DNA of 64,000 nt, taken from contig NW_023501117.1 of NCBI RefSeq assembly GCF_014066305.1, positions 62,001 through 126,000 on the forward strand. The letters run 5' to 3'. Under the pieces are notes generated by a model. That model was given only the letters and a program-made list of their open reading frames with translations. It did no database searches and had not been told where the DNA came from. Positions 24,064 to 35,617 of the stretch are shown in pieces. The first letter of the stretch is position 1. Each line of letters opens with the position of its first letter. The stretch is from Letharia columbiana (lineage: Eukaryota > Ascomycota > Lecanoromycetes > Lecanorales > Parmeliaceae). A program made the position numbers and the translations under genes.

Positions 24064-25932
24064 TTAAGATAATAAGCCTCCGACATCCTGCAGTCCCTGT
24101 GAGCCACGCCGTCTTTGAGGAGGGAATGCGGAGGGCTTTGGCGACAAAATGGGCGATGAACTTGGCGGCGTAAATTGCAGTGCTTCTATTAGTCCAGAGT
24201 GTTGAGAACTCGGAGCTGGGCGTGCATTCGTAGTTTGTGGGGAGGGTGATAGTAAGCCGCCGATATCTTGCAGTCCAGGTGACTCGCCTCGTCGCTGAGC
24301 TGGAGGTACGGAGGGTCGAGGTGAGGAATTAGGTGGTGTAGACTGTAAGGCCTCTATCAAGTCAGAATTTTGAGAACCTGGCGGCGGGCGCAATGTGGTA
24401 GTCCGAGGCGATTGTGGCGCATGTTCAATCAGTCCGCCAATGTCCTGGAGCAGAGCATGGCTACCTCTCCTTGACCCAGCTGCATGCGGATGCAAGCCTG
24501 ACGATGGTAAGGTAGAGGGCCGTTGCTGGTATACCGCCATTGATCGTCGATGACGGACTTGAGGTGGGTCGTTCTCACCAAGCAGACCGCCGACATCAAA
24601 GAATGACATACGGCGGGGTGTAGTCGGTATCTCAGTGGGGCTTGGCTGTGATTCAAGGATAGGTCCTGGAGACTTCATGTCAGTTTCATCTGTCTCAACA
24701 GATGCACGAGTTGGGAAAGTCCAACTCCTGTCAACGAGATCTGAGGTATTGATGTTTGATGTCGAGTGTAGTGACATAGCTACAGGTGCTGGTCTTGCAA
24801 TAGTTGACGGTTTTTCGGTCAGCTCAGGATCTAATCTCATGCCTAGGTCGCCCACGAGATCGGCATCACTGCCCCAATTTCTTGCCGTGATAGCTCGACG
24901 AGGAGCAGTAGTTGAGCGATCCAAGCTACTGTGTCCACCGGTGCTGCCAAAACGAAAGCGCTGCTTTTTGGCGCCACGGTCACGGACAAATGAGCCTAGA
25001 ACAAGTGCGTTGGAGACTGCAGCAGCGGCAAGGATTTCGAGGGAGGCCAGAAGCGAGCGGAATCGTTGATCATAATGACGATCTATCACACTGACGACAC
25101 GATAAAGGGTGATGGCGACGAGTATGAGAGAGAGCGCGAAGAGGAGGACCAGCGAGATTTTTCTGCTATAGTCATCAGTACAGATCTAATCCATGTCAGA
25201 TGTACATGAGCGCTTACCGCTTCGTATTCATGGCAGATTTGAGTACAATGGGTATTGGGAAGCCCACGATCAAAAGATCGGTAATGACATCGCTCGTACC
25301 CATGGTAATGAGTTGAGCAGTGCCTTGCCTGCATTTCGCTCCTGGATCTGGGACTACTTGCCAGTAGTGGCTGAAAGGTTGACATTCGGAGAGAGTCGCG
25401 ATGACCACAGCGACGAAGGTAACGGCTAGGAACCAACGGATGCATTGTAGACAGAACTCATACGAATCTTTCCAAACATGACTTGTGAGGCGCTTGAGGA
25501 ACTCGGAGATTGTGAATTTGGCGATCCACAAGCTTCGTAAAAATTAGCGCTGTCCTCCTTCAGTGTGCTGATATGGAAGGAAACTGACAACATCGCGTAC
25601 ATGATCCTGGAGACTAGGACAAGTCTACTCCCAATCTGGCGATAATGAATGTCCCGCGCTGTCAGGCCCTCAGTTGTGGTATTGTTCGTTCCCCACAGCA
25701 ACACCAAGTGAACGAGGCCCATCCTAGCCAACAGTGGTATCAAGCTCAAAGCCATGATCTTATCCTCTCTGAACAGTCTTTCCGTGCGTATATATCGTCC
25801 AGCTATTCGTACCAGTATGATTGCCACTGCGAACCCTGTACACCACCATGAGACGAGAAGCGTCGGGTTGTCTTGCTTAGCATCCCGGGGTGGGGGTGAG
25901 CTCGAGTAGAGGTCGCGTGGTAGAAGCATCAT
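24064..25932 (-). CDS. PTH11/rhodopsin-like integral membrane receptor
   Basis: Exons 25589-25932, 25218-25532 and 24064-25165, introns 56 and 52 nt, 586 aa in one frame. Seven hydrophobic segments fill the first half: LLVSWWCTGFAVAIILVRIA, MGLVHLVLLW, RLVLVSRIMYAMF spliced to LWIAKFTISEFLKRL, RWFLAVTFVAVVIATL, CQPFSHYWQVVPDPGAKCRQG with the paired loop cysteines, SDVITDLLIVGFPIPIVLKS, and ISLVLLFALSLILVAI. This is the fungal rhodopsin-domain fold (DUF3328-unrelated, PTH11 clan) without an N-terminal CFEM domain. Members are proposed to sense surface or nutrient cues. The cytosolic tail of about 270 residues is proline/serine-rich with four copies of a D-[IV]-G-G-L-[LI] motif, the last at the very C-terminus. 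Confidence 0.85.
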
Positions 25933-26638
25933 CGGGAGCTGTTCACGCCCACCAACCTCCGAAGAGGGGTGAGCGTAGAGATTCGATATGAAAGCAGAGC
26001 TATGAGGCCATGGAAAGTCGCAGTGACAAGGGATGTGAGCGTCGCATGCACATGGGATTGACAGAAGCTTGGACCAGGTTCCTCCAGGTTATCTCCGATA
26101 AGTGCCGAGGTCCGCCACTTTCACAATTCGATTGTTCTGCGCACAAATGAATGATGTTGCGACGAGCACAAGTACATTGTCAATGGCGAAGACGAGATAA
26201 TGGCGATGATGATTATGATGATGATGATGAAGAAGGTGAAAGGTTGCGTGTCGGTGAGGTGTAAGCAGAGAAAAGAAAAGGTGAAGGAGTTGGGCAGCAA
26301 ATGGAACGGACAGGCGAGGCCTCTGCGGATGCGAGATATGCCGACTCGGGTCCAACAAGCAGATAAAGTACTCGCTGGCGGGCCACCGTGGGGCTGGGGG
26401 TGGCACTTTCATCTTTCTCGGCGACCAACGGCGACCTTTCAATTAGCGAGGGCGCTAAGTACGCCCGGGGAGTCCGTGATAAGGCAGGGCTAGCTTTGGG
26501 GGATTGGGGGGCTTTTAAGCCTCAATTGACTTTCCTGTGTGGGGGGGGGGAGCCGCGCGGGCTATGGGCTATGGCACGAATACTGATATCAATTTCACTT
26601 CCATGAAACCTCCAACAATCTATCCGCCTGGAAATAAC
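25933..26638. other. Intergenic with simple repeat and G-run
   Basis: The likely promoter of the receptor gene. It holds an ATG/GAT triplet run at 26199-26231 (on the other strand CAT/ATC) and a run of about ten G at 26538-26550. No gene is seen. Confidence 0.5.
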
Positions 26639-27248
26639 CTACATAGTCATTGTGATTATACCGATTCCGTGGCCCATTTTCGCCACTTGTACAGTTTTCG
26701 CTCGATGAATGTAGGTAGTATCCACATCACAGGGAGTGCTCGTCTCTGTGGTAGTTGGTGGGCGAGAAGCTAGATCTCGTCCCTCGTTAGGCGAACAGTC
26801 TCGTGAGCTGGAGGTCTCGAGGAGCTCGTCCGAGCCGTATACCGACTCTTTTGTGGGTCCTAATAGCTCGGAAGGTGATCTTGTTGGTGCAGTCGTTTTG
26901 CCGTATACGCTCTCCAGCCAATCTTCAACCATCACTTCCCTCGTGATACTGGGTAAGCGCGCTAATTCAAGGATGGTAAATTTGTCTAGTCGAGCAGGCT
27001 CTGCACATAGTGATGGGTGACCTGCCTTTGTGTTGTCTCGTCTGGAGGTTGTGGTTTCCATTATGTATTTTTATAATAGGGTTCATGTGGTTATCAGATA
27101 GCCTGGTGTACTGGACACTGTGCTTACATGCTCTGACCGTCTTGTCTTGTAGTGTCTTTGAAGATACAGCTTCACCAGCTTTAGTCTTTGGTGATCGCTT
27201 AGTCGTCAACAAAGCCGGACTTTTCCTTCCATCAGCGGCAAATATCAT
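26639..27248 (-). CDS. Small two-exon protein, unknown
   Basis: Exons 27128-27248 and 26639-27021, with an intron bounded by GTAAGC and GGCAG (106 nt), give 167 aa in frame. The N-terminal third is basic (RSPKTKAGEAVSSKTLQDK). The middle holds a likely helix (LDKFTILELARLPSITREVM, EDWLESVYGK) and the C-terminal half is serine/threonine-rich and probably disordered. Unspliced alternatives give 93- and 140-codon ORFs. I do not recognise the family. It ends about 75 bp upstream of the end of the Mtg2-like gene's neighbourhood and shares that gene's strand. Confidence 0.5.
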
Positions 27249-27323
27249 GTATTGATTTTCTGTGCATGTCGTTGATCACACCGTCTAAATAGGCCATAGA
27301 TTGGCGTTCTCTAGGCAGTACGA

Positions 27324-28994
27324 TCAATCATCCAAAAGTCCCACAGTCCATTCTGGTATTTGGTCGACACCTTCACCCCGGATAGCACTAACAGGTATCG
27401 CAGCCAATCTGCCCTTCCATACATTTTTCCTTTTGCTTGGGTGGTCCACTGTACCACTCGCCAGAGCCGTGAGGTAAGCTTGCAGTTTCGCAAAGTTTGC
27501 TTGAGTGCCTTCAACATCTGCCTTGGTTGCCACGACAAACCAAGGCTTCGATGATATTGGTGCCATTGGCAGAGCTGTTAGCGATTTCGACCCAGAGGGT
27601 TCGATGATTATGTTTTCATCATTCCTTGCTACTGTACCATCATGAGCAGATGCAGAAGAGGTGGATCTGCTGAAAGCTTTCCACTCGACAACCCGCGATT
27701 CCGTTTGCATGTTGGTCTCCATACCTCTCAGTGTCTCAAATTCGCCAAGCTCCTTCCAGAGATCATTCAACGCCTCGACAACATCACCAGCGCTGAGGTC
27801 AACCACAAATGCGAGCACTTGAGCTCTTTCGATATGACGAAGGAAGCCAAGGCCGAGCCCCTTGTCCAAGTGAGCATTCGGTATCAGTCCCGGGATATCG
27901 GCGACAGATATCTGAGTCCTTGGTTCTCCACTAGCTCTGTTGACTTGTACTTGAGGCCTCCCACGACTATTGTCCAGGACCATGGTTCCAATGTTAGGCT
28001 GCAGGGTCGTGAAAGCCCAATCTCCAACCCTCGCCCTGCTTCGGCTGAGAGCTCGAAGCAGAGTACTTTTCCCGGCGTTTGGCATTCCCACGAAGCCCAC
28101 GTCAGCGAGGAGCTTGAGCTCCAGCTCTAACGTCACTGACATGCCCTCCTCACCTCTCGTTGCAAATTTAGGGCGTCGATCTGAACTCGAAACAAAGTGC
28201 GGGTTCCCCAGACCTCCCATAGCCCCTGCAGCAAGCAGCATCGGTTTCTCCATTGGCTCAGATAGATCCAGCTCTATAGGCGGTTCAGGTTGAGCCATCA
28301 TCAAACTTGACCTCCTTGGCCTTGGAAGGGGAGGGAACTCCGCAGTCGCGTACTCAGATGGCGTGGACGCTGGATAGAGGACCCATTTATCCCTCCTCCA
28401 GGTTCCCCTTGTCTCTTCCTCGACAAGTTCGCTCCCTTCTTCCAGCCTCCTATTCTCCTCCTCCTCGGCAATAGGATCATGCCTGCTCACCTCCCTCACG
28501 AAGGTCCCCACAGGTACCTGCACTAGCACATCTTCTCCTCTTGTGCCCCCTTTGCTTTTCCCTTGGCCATTCTTCCCTCGTCCTGCTCGTATTATGCTGC
28601 GTCGAGCAAGCTTGTGTAGACTTGTTTCTCCCCGTACCGCTTGGATATAAATGCTGCCTCCACTACCACCATCGCCGCCATTGGCAGGCCCAGCATCAAT
28701 GAACTTTTCCCGGAGGAATGATATACAGCCGTGGCCACCAGAGCCGGCCGATAACGTCACGGTAGCCTTATCAGCGAATATTGTGCGGCCGTAGTCTGTG
28801 GGTGAGGGGTTGAGGTGTGATAATTGAGAGAGAGTGTCTGTTTGCGGCTGCTCTAGGGATGCTGATTCTGTAGACTGAAGCCGTCTGGGATACTGGCTTA
28901 GAAAAAGCAAGTTTGGAGGTCTGTGAAGCCGGAGAAGTGTAGATTCCAAACAAGGATAGAGGAATGGAAGAAGGGGGCCTTGGAGGCGAGCCAT
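27324..28994 (-). CDS. Mitochondrial Obg-family GTPase (Mtg2-like)
   Basis: Single exon, 556 aa. The N-terminus is arginine- and leucine-rich without acidic residues in its first dozen positions (MARLQGPLLPFLYPCLES), fitting a mitochondrial presequence. The glycine-rich Obg fold follows (FADKATVTLSAGSGGHGCIS, ANGGDGGSGGSIYI, GRGKNGQGKSKGG), then the G domain with G1 GMPNAGKST, the Obg-typical AFTTLQPNIG, G3 DIPGLI, and at the G4 position ATKAD where the canonical motif is NKxD. A stretch of about 60 residues between the Obg fold and G domain is a lineage insert. Yeast Mtg2 binds the mitochondrial large ribosomal subunit and is needed for its assembly; the same role is inferred. Confidence 0.92.
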   Translation of the reverse strand: MARLQGPLLPFLYPCLESTLLRLHRPPNLLFLSQYPRRLQSTESASLEQPQTDTLSQLSHLNPSPTDYGRTIFADKATVTLSAGSGGHGCISFLREKFIDAGPANGGDGGSGGSIYIQAVRGETSLHKLARRSIIRAGRGKNGQGKSKGGTRGEDVLVQVPVGTFVREVSRHDPIAEEEENRRLEEGSELVEEETRGTWRRDKWVLYPASTPSEYATAEFPPLPRPRRSSLMMAQPEPPIELDLSEPMEKPMLLAAGAMGGLGNPHFVSSSDRRPKFATRGEEGMSVTLELELKLLADVGFVGMPNAGKSTLLRALSRSRARVGDWAFTTLQPNIGTMVLDNSRGRPQVQVNRASGEPRTQISVADIPGLIPNAHLDKGLGLGFLRHIERAQVLAFVVDLSAGDVVEALNDLWKELGEFETLRGMETNMQTESRVVEWKAFSRSTSSASAHDGTVARNDENIIIEPSGSKSLTALPMAPISSKPWFVVATKADVEGTQANFAKLQAYLTALASGTVDHPSKRKNVWKGRLAAIPVSAIRGEGVDQIPEWTVGLLDD

Positions 28995-29214
28995 TTGTGA
29001 AGTGTTTTGAGTGATGACTCCTCTTTGGGTGTCACCTCAGCATAGCATGCATTGCACATGTGTGCCTCTAGAATGTTTTAATAATTGTCAGTCATATTTA
29101 CCGCAAGATTTGGAAGTCAACTCATAAAGTAGACACTATCTCGAAGTCTCCGAGAGATCTACAAGAAATCCTGCGGCAGAGGAGCGAAGCTTTTTCAAGT
29201 CTCTCGATGATGAT

Positions 29215-30351
29215 ATGACCTCCCTGCATCAGCTTCCATGGCACCACAACATCCAGCAACATGCGCTGCTCGAGTAGTAAGTGCACATAATCGATATTAG
29301 AAGCCTTTAGTCAGATCTGAATGTCTACAGCGCGAGTCTTAAGCAAGCATGTCCAGAAGGGATCTATTTGAGTCTGAAGCCCGGAGCTTCAACGCAGTGG
29401 TCTGGCGTACTCTTCGTTCGCAAAGGTACAAGGCATATCAGATCCAGTGTTAATAGCCTTCCCATTGGAAAACCGGCTGACCCATTTCAGGCCCTTATGC
29501 GCCAGCAATCCTACGCTTCCTGGTCTCCTTCCCCCCCGACTATCCTACCCTACCCCCCGTGATCACCTTCATTAGCGACATCTTCCATCCTCTGGTCGCG
29601 CCATTGACTACCCACACATACACGACTGGATCTTCGAGCTCAGAGACTGTCAGCGCCACTGACGAAGAGCGACTTCCCCCGGGCGGCTTTAGCCTGCGGC
29701 ATGGATTTCCACATTGGTTTGGGAGGTCGCAGAAGAGCGCTAAGTTTTCAGCAACGAGTTCGAAAAACGTGAGCGATGCGCACCCAGGCGCTGCAAACCA
29801 GCGTGAAGACGTGTATAAGCCACCTCCGCCGGAAGACTTGAGTTCTAGAGAGTCCTCTCCAAGATCTGCAACATTTCGCATGAGCCATGTTCGAACACGA
29901 CCAAGACGTTCAATCCAGCCTAGCCAGCAGACAAAGATCACCGAGGTTTTGGAGTACATGAAAAGCGCTTTTGACGATGAGATCGCGTTGGACACACTGC
30001 CATTGGAGGCTGCCGGAAACTCGGGTGCTTGGAAAGCATGGCGGGCGTACCGTAGGAGCAATGAGGCAGACAGCAAACTTGTCGACTCGGCGCCGAGCTT
30101 GCACGAGCAAGATGAATGGAGCTGGGATGGGGTCTGGGAAGAAAGAGTTCGAAAGGGCGTAGACGCAAGCATTGCAGAGTCTACACTCTACGGGGGTACT
30201 AGCGGAGGAGATGATCTGGTAAGCTTCCTGCGTTCGCTACCGATTTCTCACACTATCTGATTTCGTGTTTCAGATCCGATTCGTCGATGTAGGCAATGAT
30301 TTGACTGAAGCAGTCAGAGCAGGAGTGGTTAGTCATGTGGGCGGCTCGTAG
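29215..30351 (+). CDS. FTS/AKTIP-like E2 variant (UBC fold without catalytic Cys)
   Basis: Exons 29215-29276, 29331-29425, 29491-30218 and 30274-30351, introns 54-65 nt with standard borders, 320 aa in one frame. The first exons give HNIQQHALLEYASLKQACPE and GIYLSLKPGASTQWSGVLFV. After RKGPYAPAILRFLVSFPPDY comes PTLPPVITFISDIFHPL, the UBC core with HPL where active E2s have HPN. No cysteine follows at the catalytic position, so it is a UEV-like inactive E2, like metazoan AKTIP/FTS. A serine-rich insert separates this from a helical end (TKITEVLEYMKSAFDDEIAL, SGAWKAWRAYRR). FTS works with Hook proteins in dynein-linked endosome transport; in filamentous fungi the FTS-Hook-FHIP complex moves early endosomes. 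Role inferred from the family. Confidence 0.85.
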
Positions 30352-30613
30352 TGGCCTGTGGGATTCGCCCTGGAATCCATGTATTCTGAATGCCTTCTTT
30401 GTTAGAGGAGGGCCATCTTGCAAACTCTCTAGGTGCGGTGCACTTACCGCAAACCATATCGTGAAATCGTTGCTCCTTCCTCGAACTCGGACGACCTCTT
30501 CTCAGTGAGAATGGACTCTTCTGAACCAACGACATCAATACCCTTTCAACATTATAGCATTCAGATAGCAGCTCTACGTGCAGTTAAGTGTAAAGCTATT
30601 GTCTACGAATTCT

Positions 30614-30844
30614 ATGAAGGGTGTCAACAAAAGCTCTTGGGCTCCGGCTCCTATTGTTGCGCTGACTATTGTCCCAATCTTGATACTCGCCTTGGTGACA
30701 TACACCGCAATTAAGTGTAACACCTGGGCCCCAGCACTGCGGTTGAGATTTCGGACCTGGCCATTTCCTTGGGCAAAGCCCAGCTTCATCTTAGGGCACA
30801 AGAGGAGCACATCCGATTCTACCGGAGAAGGTACTGGGAGTTGA
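30614..30844 (+). CDS. Possible small single-pass membrane protein
   Basis: A 76-codon ORF beginning MKGVNKSSWAPAPIV. It has one strongly hydrophobic segment (IVALTIVPILILALVTYTAI) followed by a basic stretch (LRLRFRTWPF) and a polar tail. It lies alone in the 570-bp gap between the UEV-like gene and the VWA-like gene. The membrane segment is the only positive sign, and length alone does not exclude chance. Confidence 0.3.
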   Translation: MKGVNKSSWAPAPIVALTIVPILILALVTYTAIKCNTWAPALRLRFRTWPFPWAKPSFILGHKRSTSDSTGEGTGS

Positions 30845-30921
30845 CCTCCGAGAGTTCGTTGATCACGAATTTGACAAGCCAAGTGGGGTGTTGACCATCT
30901 CTTTGTTTGCCACAAGTCACC

Positions 30922-33761
30922 ATGTCTATTGCCACTGAGCTGTTGAAAAGTTCCCTAGCCAATGGCGGCTTTGGGGATCCGGATCTCACACCCAAACCAT
31001 TACGAATTTCTAAGCGAGACCATACTGAAACATCGACTGCCGGCACCGTTAATACCTCGCTCTCCATACGTAAATCGCAAACACATCGCAACTTGCAGGC
31101 GCTTGCGCCAAGCAAGAGATCCTCAATCCGTGTCAATAGCACGCAGCTCGACCTGTCCCTACAGAATCCCGCTGCGCCAACCTCACAATGGGCCCGCCGA
31201 AACACCTTCCTTCACGTGCATAAGCAGCGTCATTCTGAGCCGATCAACACGAATACGGCCGCTCTCACCGCGATATCCAGGGAGCCGATTGGCTTCTCGC
31301 CTTTCAATCCTCCTGCAAGATCCCGCGACTCATGCCCTACAATGGGCCCATTGGGAAGCAGCTCCGATGCAAGCAAAGCCATTGGTGCAGTCAGACCAGC
31401 CTCTGCACGAGCGTTCACTACCGGGACTTACAGAAGGCCAAATCCATTGAGTCCGGTCCATGAGGTTTCATCGTCATCTTCAATACCATCAGCACCGCGA
31501 GGGGGTCAACGAAGAGCCGTGACTAACGTGGAGGCGTTCCACAAAGATCTGGACGCCTCTAAATCCCGCCCACATCACGGCTTAAGGAAGCAAAGTTCTA
31601 TCAAGAATAGTCTAATGTCTCGAATGATGAGCGGTTTGGCGAACAGAACTCATGCCGGCCATGCAGTGTCGCGAGGTGGAAAAGATGCTACGCAGATCCC
31701 CCAGCAATCTTCCCCGGCTACCGAATCTCGAGCTCGCGAAGATACGTACGCTTCACGGCAAAGCAGTTCAAGTACGGGGACAGATACGTACTGCGCGTAC
31801 TGCGGAAGCGACCACGACGATACCCTGGCGGATTTCCCGGTCCCACCAATGTCTAAAGCTACGTCTCCCACGACCGCTGGGTCACTCAGCTCCTGTAACT
31901 CATCCAGGTCGAGAAGATTCAGAGAGCTCTGCACGCCCGCCAATGCTGTCCTGATGGGTGCCGAGCTCACGTTGACCCCAGAATACGACCAGTTGAGCAC
32001 CGAGAAGGGCCGGAGCATGTTTGTGTCACTCGACATCAAGGGCACCACGAACTCAACATCCAGCGTACAAGATGTCTGGTCACAGCATACGGGCCTCGAT
32101 GTAGTTGTGGTCATTGATAACTCGTGAGTCTCGCTATATTATCCCAAAGCCCAGTCGCTTATCAGGGCCCCAGGCTCTATACCTCCCCGGCCGTACTAAT
32201 GGCAAGTTGTGAGACTGCAAGATTCTTGGCGTCAATCTTGAATGGGATAACCGATAGATTGGCGATCATTTGTACATCAACCATTGACACGGGTGGCGCC
32301 AACTCCAGGGTTGTCAGGGATTTGGATAAAGTAGAGATGCCCATGATAAAAGATGCTCTGGATGCCATCACGAGCTCAATTGAGAAGCCAAATACAGAAG
32401 CCTGGACCGATACTATTGACTGCGCAAAAGAACTCCTACTGAAATCCGCAGAGCCAGACCCAGATGAAGAGCTACTTCAGGACACCTTCGGACATATCTT
32501 CCTTCTCACCCCAGATACTGATAGGCTTCCTTCCCAGTCACTGGCGCACGAGAAGCTGACGTTCCACATCATCAGTCCTGCAGGCGCCCCGAAGAATGAT
32601 CAGTCTTCCATTCACTGCAATGGATGGAAATTGCGCTCGTTATCTGGGAACGACACACAAGTCGTGAGCGCAAAGAAGGATCTCGACCCAACCAGTGTGT
32701 CGAACCGACTTCGAGTTCTAATCCCTCAAGCTCGCAGTGGAAAGTTCTTGGGAAATCTGACCGAGCTTGTCCTGGAGGTTTCCGCGGGCCCAGATTGTGT
32801 CATTGAGGGCGTCATAGGCAAAGTCAAGTTCACCAAGCTACACCCTGGTGAAGTCTTTACGGTACTGTTCAAGCTCAGAGTTCCTGCTGCAAGGGTACAG
32901 GAGTACGCTGTACCTCGCACTCCAACACGGTCATCAGAGGCGTTACCGAATACTCAAGATATCCTGAGTCAGCTGGACAGGATGCTGGGGACTACAGACG
33001 CAAAGATACTCTGTGCGACACTCACGTACAAAAACTCGTTGCTTCCAGCAGGTACTACGTGCTCCGTCACGACCAAGTGCCACACGAAGAAGGGCCTTCC
33101 AGACCTTGATCAGAAGCCAAGCCCTTCGAAATTCAGGTTGCTTCAGGCCAGAGATTGTACCGTCTTGGTGCATAAGCGCCTCGCATACCACCTGGCCACT
33201 CATGGATCACCCAGAAACGCTTTCAAAACTCTACACAGCGAGTTCGGTGATAGATTTCAGCTCTCGCTCTGCCCAGACTACATCAATCTTCTCGCCAAAG
33301 AGCTCAAATACCAGGCCAGGATCGTGGAGCGCCTGGAGATCGGGGCGTCGCCTAAGAAGTCTTCCGCCGTCTACGCTGCCAGCAGCCCTTCTGAAAACCG
33401 CGGCCAAAGCTCCTTTGGTGCTGAACTACACAAGCCCCAGCATTGTGCCACCAGTGACATTCCAACCGAGGAGCTTTTCAAAGTGGAGCCAGCTCTAGCC
33501 GTCCTGTCCCTCAAGGAGTCAAGAGAGCATCTGCGCACAGACGAGGCGAGGAGAATATGGGGCGACCTGAGGAAGATGAAGAGACCGCCTGACCAGACTG
33601 TGAGGGGTCGATCGGTAAGCTCACAGTTAGATGAGGCCAGGAAAAAGGGTATCAAGGAACTCGCTGTCAAGAACAAGAGGAGTCTGGGATCCGATACTCT
33701 CAGGAGTATCTTCTCGGCTGGGGAGAGCATGGGAAAGGGGCTTGGTTCACCTTGGATGTGA
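30922..33761 (+). CDS. VWA-like domain protein with disordered N-terminus
   Basis: Exons 30922-32123 and 32174-33761, 50-nt intron (GTGAGT...CCCAG), 929 aa in frame. The first 370 residues are serine/threonine- and proline-rich with no clear domain; they include a CAYCGSDHDD segment. At the splice site the protein reads GLDVVVVIDNS followed by LYTSPAVLMASCETARFLAS, which looks like the first strand and DxS-type MIDAS start of a von Willebrand A fold. Alternating strands and helices follow (RLAIICTSTID, GHIFLLTPD, LTFHIISPAG). The C-terminal part has a beta-rich segment and a long basic helix region (EARKKGIKELAVKNKRSL). No enzyme motif seen. Fungus-restricted family to my knowledge; function unknown. 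It converges on PEX7. Confidence 0.75.
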
Positions 33762-34059
33762 GGTCTGCCGGGGATCAGGATTCGTGAGTGGTGGTGAGGC
33801 TTGCGGGGGGCTGGCACCATGGGTGGCGTTGCTTCAGTGAGCTTTGCTGGCTTCTGACAATTCGTGCCTTTGCTTTTGCTTGCTTCGGTCGCTATTCTTC
33901 GGGTAGTATGTTTTCAGCCAGGCACTTGCCTAGTTGCATTAAGTATTTATCTAGATCCCGTACTCGAAAGCCATTCCCAATTCGCGCTTCGTAAAGCCGT
34001 GAAAAAGTCCCCGGGGATTCAGGTACGCCTCCAGCTCCCCAACCAAAACCAAACATTCG

Positions 34060-35263
34060 TCATGGCCCCATGAACTCCCTGACATCCCAAACACAAAGCC
34101 TCTCATCCCAACCCGTGCTAGCCACCCACCCTTCACTCCCAAACAAGCACCAATCTACCCCACACACGAACTCCGTATGCCGGCCCATCCTTCCCAACTC
34201 CCTGCCTTGCTCACCACCAAAACCCTTTGAGCCGGCATGAGGTGGCTCTGCTTTGGCACTCCCATCTGTCCATATCCGACATGTCATATCGTAGCTCGCG
34301 CTGAGCAATGTGTCCGAGAGATGCGGACTCCACGACACCCTCCTGACCGCATAATCGTGCCCAGGAAGTATCACCAGCGGTCCCTGCCCCGGCGCCCTGA
34401 TATCGAACGTCCGTATTAACCTGTCAACCCCTGCCGTCGCCACGATTGAGGAGCGGTATTTGTTCCAGTCATGCGTGAGCGCTTCATTTGGAGGGAATTG
34501 CCCCGCTGGGCCGGATGGCTGGGTTGAGGATATCTGGGTAGGCGCTTGGGCTGAATGGATGGGGATTGTGAGGGCGAGGTGGTTGGAGGCGGAGGCGGGG
34601 GTGCGGAGGTCGAAGAGGCGGAAGTGCGAGTCGCTGGAGACGGAGGAGAGGAGGGAGGGTGAGTGCGGGGAGAAGGAGGCGGAGTAGGTGCAGGAGTGGA
34701 TGGGGAGGGTGATGAGGGAGGTTGGGCGGGTTGGGTTCCACTGTGAAACTATTAGAATCGTAGGGACCGGCGACGTTGGTAGCAAGGGATAGCGTACCAC
34801 TCTAATAGTACCATCCCAGGAGCTCGAGCAAAATGTATTCTTGGACACTAGGTTCCAATGCACAGCAAAGACCTCTCTCAGGTGCTCTTTCCAGGACTGA
34901 ACGGGGAATTCATCGATACCGATGTCGAAGAGCTTGACGGAACCATCGCCTGCAGCGACTAGGACTTGGTTCTCGTGCGTTTCGGACCAGGCGAGGTCGA
35001 AGAGGGAGTCTTGCGTGTCGAACCTTAGCACTTTGTGAGCTTTGAGGTGGATGCAGAGAGGCTACCTATACGAAGGATTGGTGGGAGATGGATAGCTACC
35101 ATTTCTCAGCAATAATGCCTTTAGGCGTCAATCCCAGGACATAGAGGCGTCCATTTCCTACCAGACCAAAGTGCTGGGAGGATGCTACTGCGATTCGAGA
35201 GTCAAAGAATGGAGAGTATTTTACAGCGTAGCCATTGAAGCCTTGAGTACGGTATTCGAGCAT
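34060..35263 (-). CDS. pex7: Peroxisomal PTS2 receptor PEX7
   Basis: Exons 35100-35263 and 34060-35023, 76-nt intron ending GCTAAG, 375 aa in frame. The first exon starts MLEYRTQGFNGYAVKYSPFF, the characteristic PEX7 N-terminus, and the splice restores EKWFDTQDSLFDLAWSE. WD40 repeats fill the rest: AAGDGSVKLFD, SSSWDGTIRVVRY, SVSSDSHFRLFDLR, ATAGVDRLIRTFDIR, SASYDMTCRIWTD and STGWDERLCVWDVREF at the end. PEX7 carries proteins with an N-terminal PTS2 signal, such as 3-ketoacyl-CoA thiolase, to the peroxisome, in fungi together with a PEX20-type co-receptor. The blade between about residues 290 and 320 holds a short Gly-rich insert. Intact and confident. Confidence 0.95.
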
Positions 35264-35617
35264 GGCTGATTATGAGGGGATGCTTGCATATGTACATAAT
35301 GAAAAAGGATGGTGTCTCATTTGGATCTGTATAGAGATTGTGGAGACATTGTGGGCATGAATAGCAAGCACCAAAGCATTGCAATCATCCACTAGCGGTA
35401 AAAGTTCGGCGAAGAAGCACAAATGCCGACACTCCGTCCTCGCTTAGGTAGGTAGCAATGCCACACAGCCTTTCTCATGTCCTTTCCATCCGCCATATCA
35501 CTCGCATCCTTCATTTGCAACACCATGATCCTCCTACTATCCACTCACTGTATCAATCACCAGACCTCAAGGCCCCTGTCTCTTGTCTTCCTGGCCGCAT
35601 GGTTAGGCTCATGGTCT
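35264..35617. other. Intergenic between PEX7 start and next gene's end
   Basis: The presumed PEX7 promoter. Only short chance frames; no motif I can name. Confidence 0.4.
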
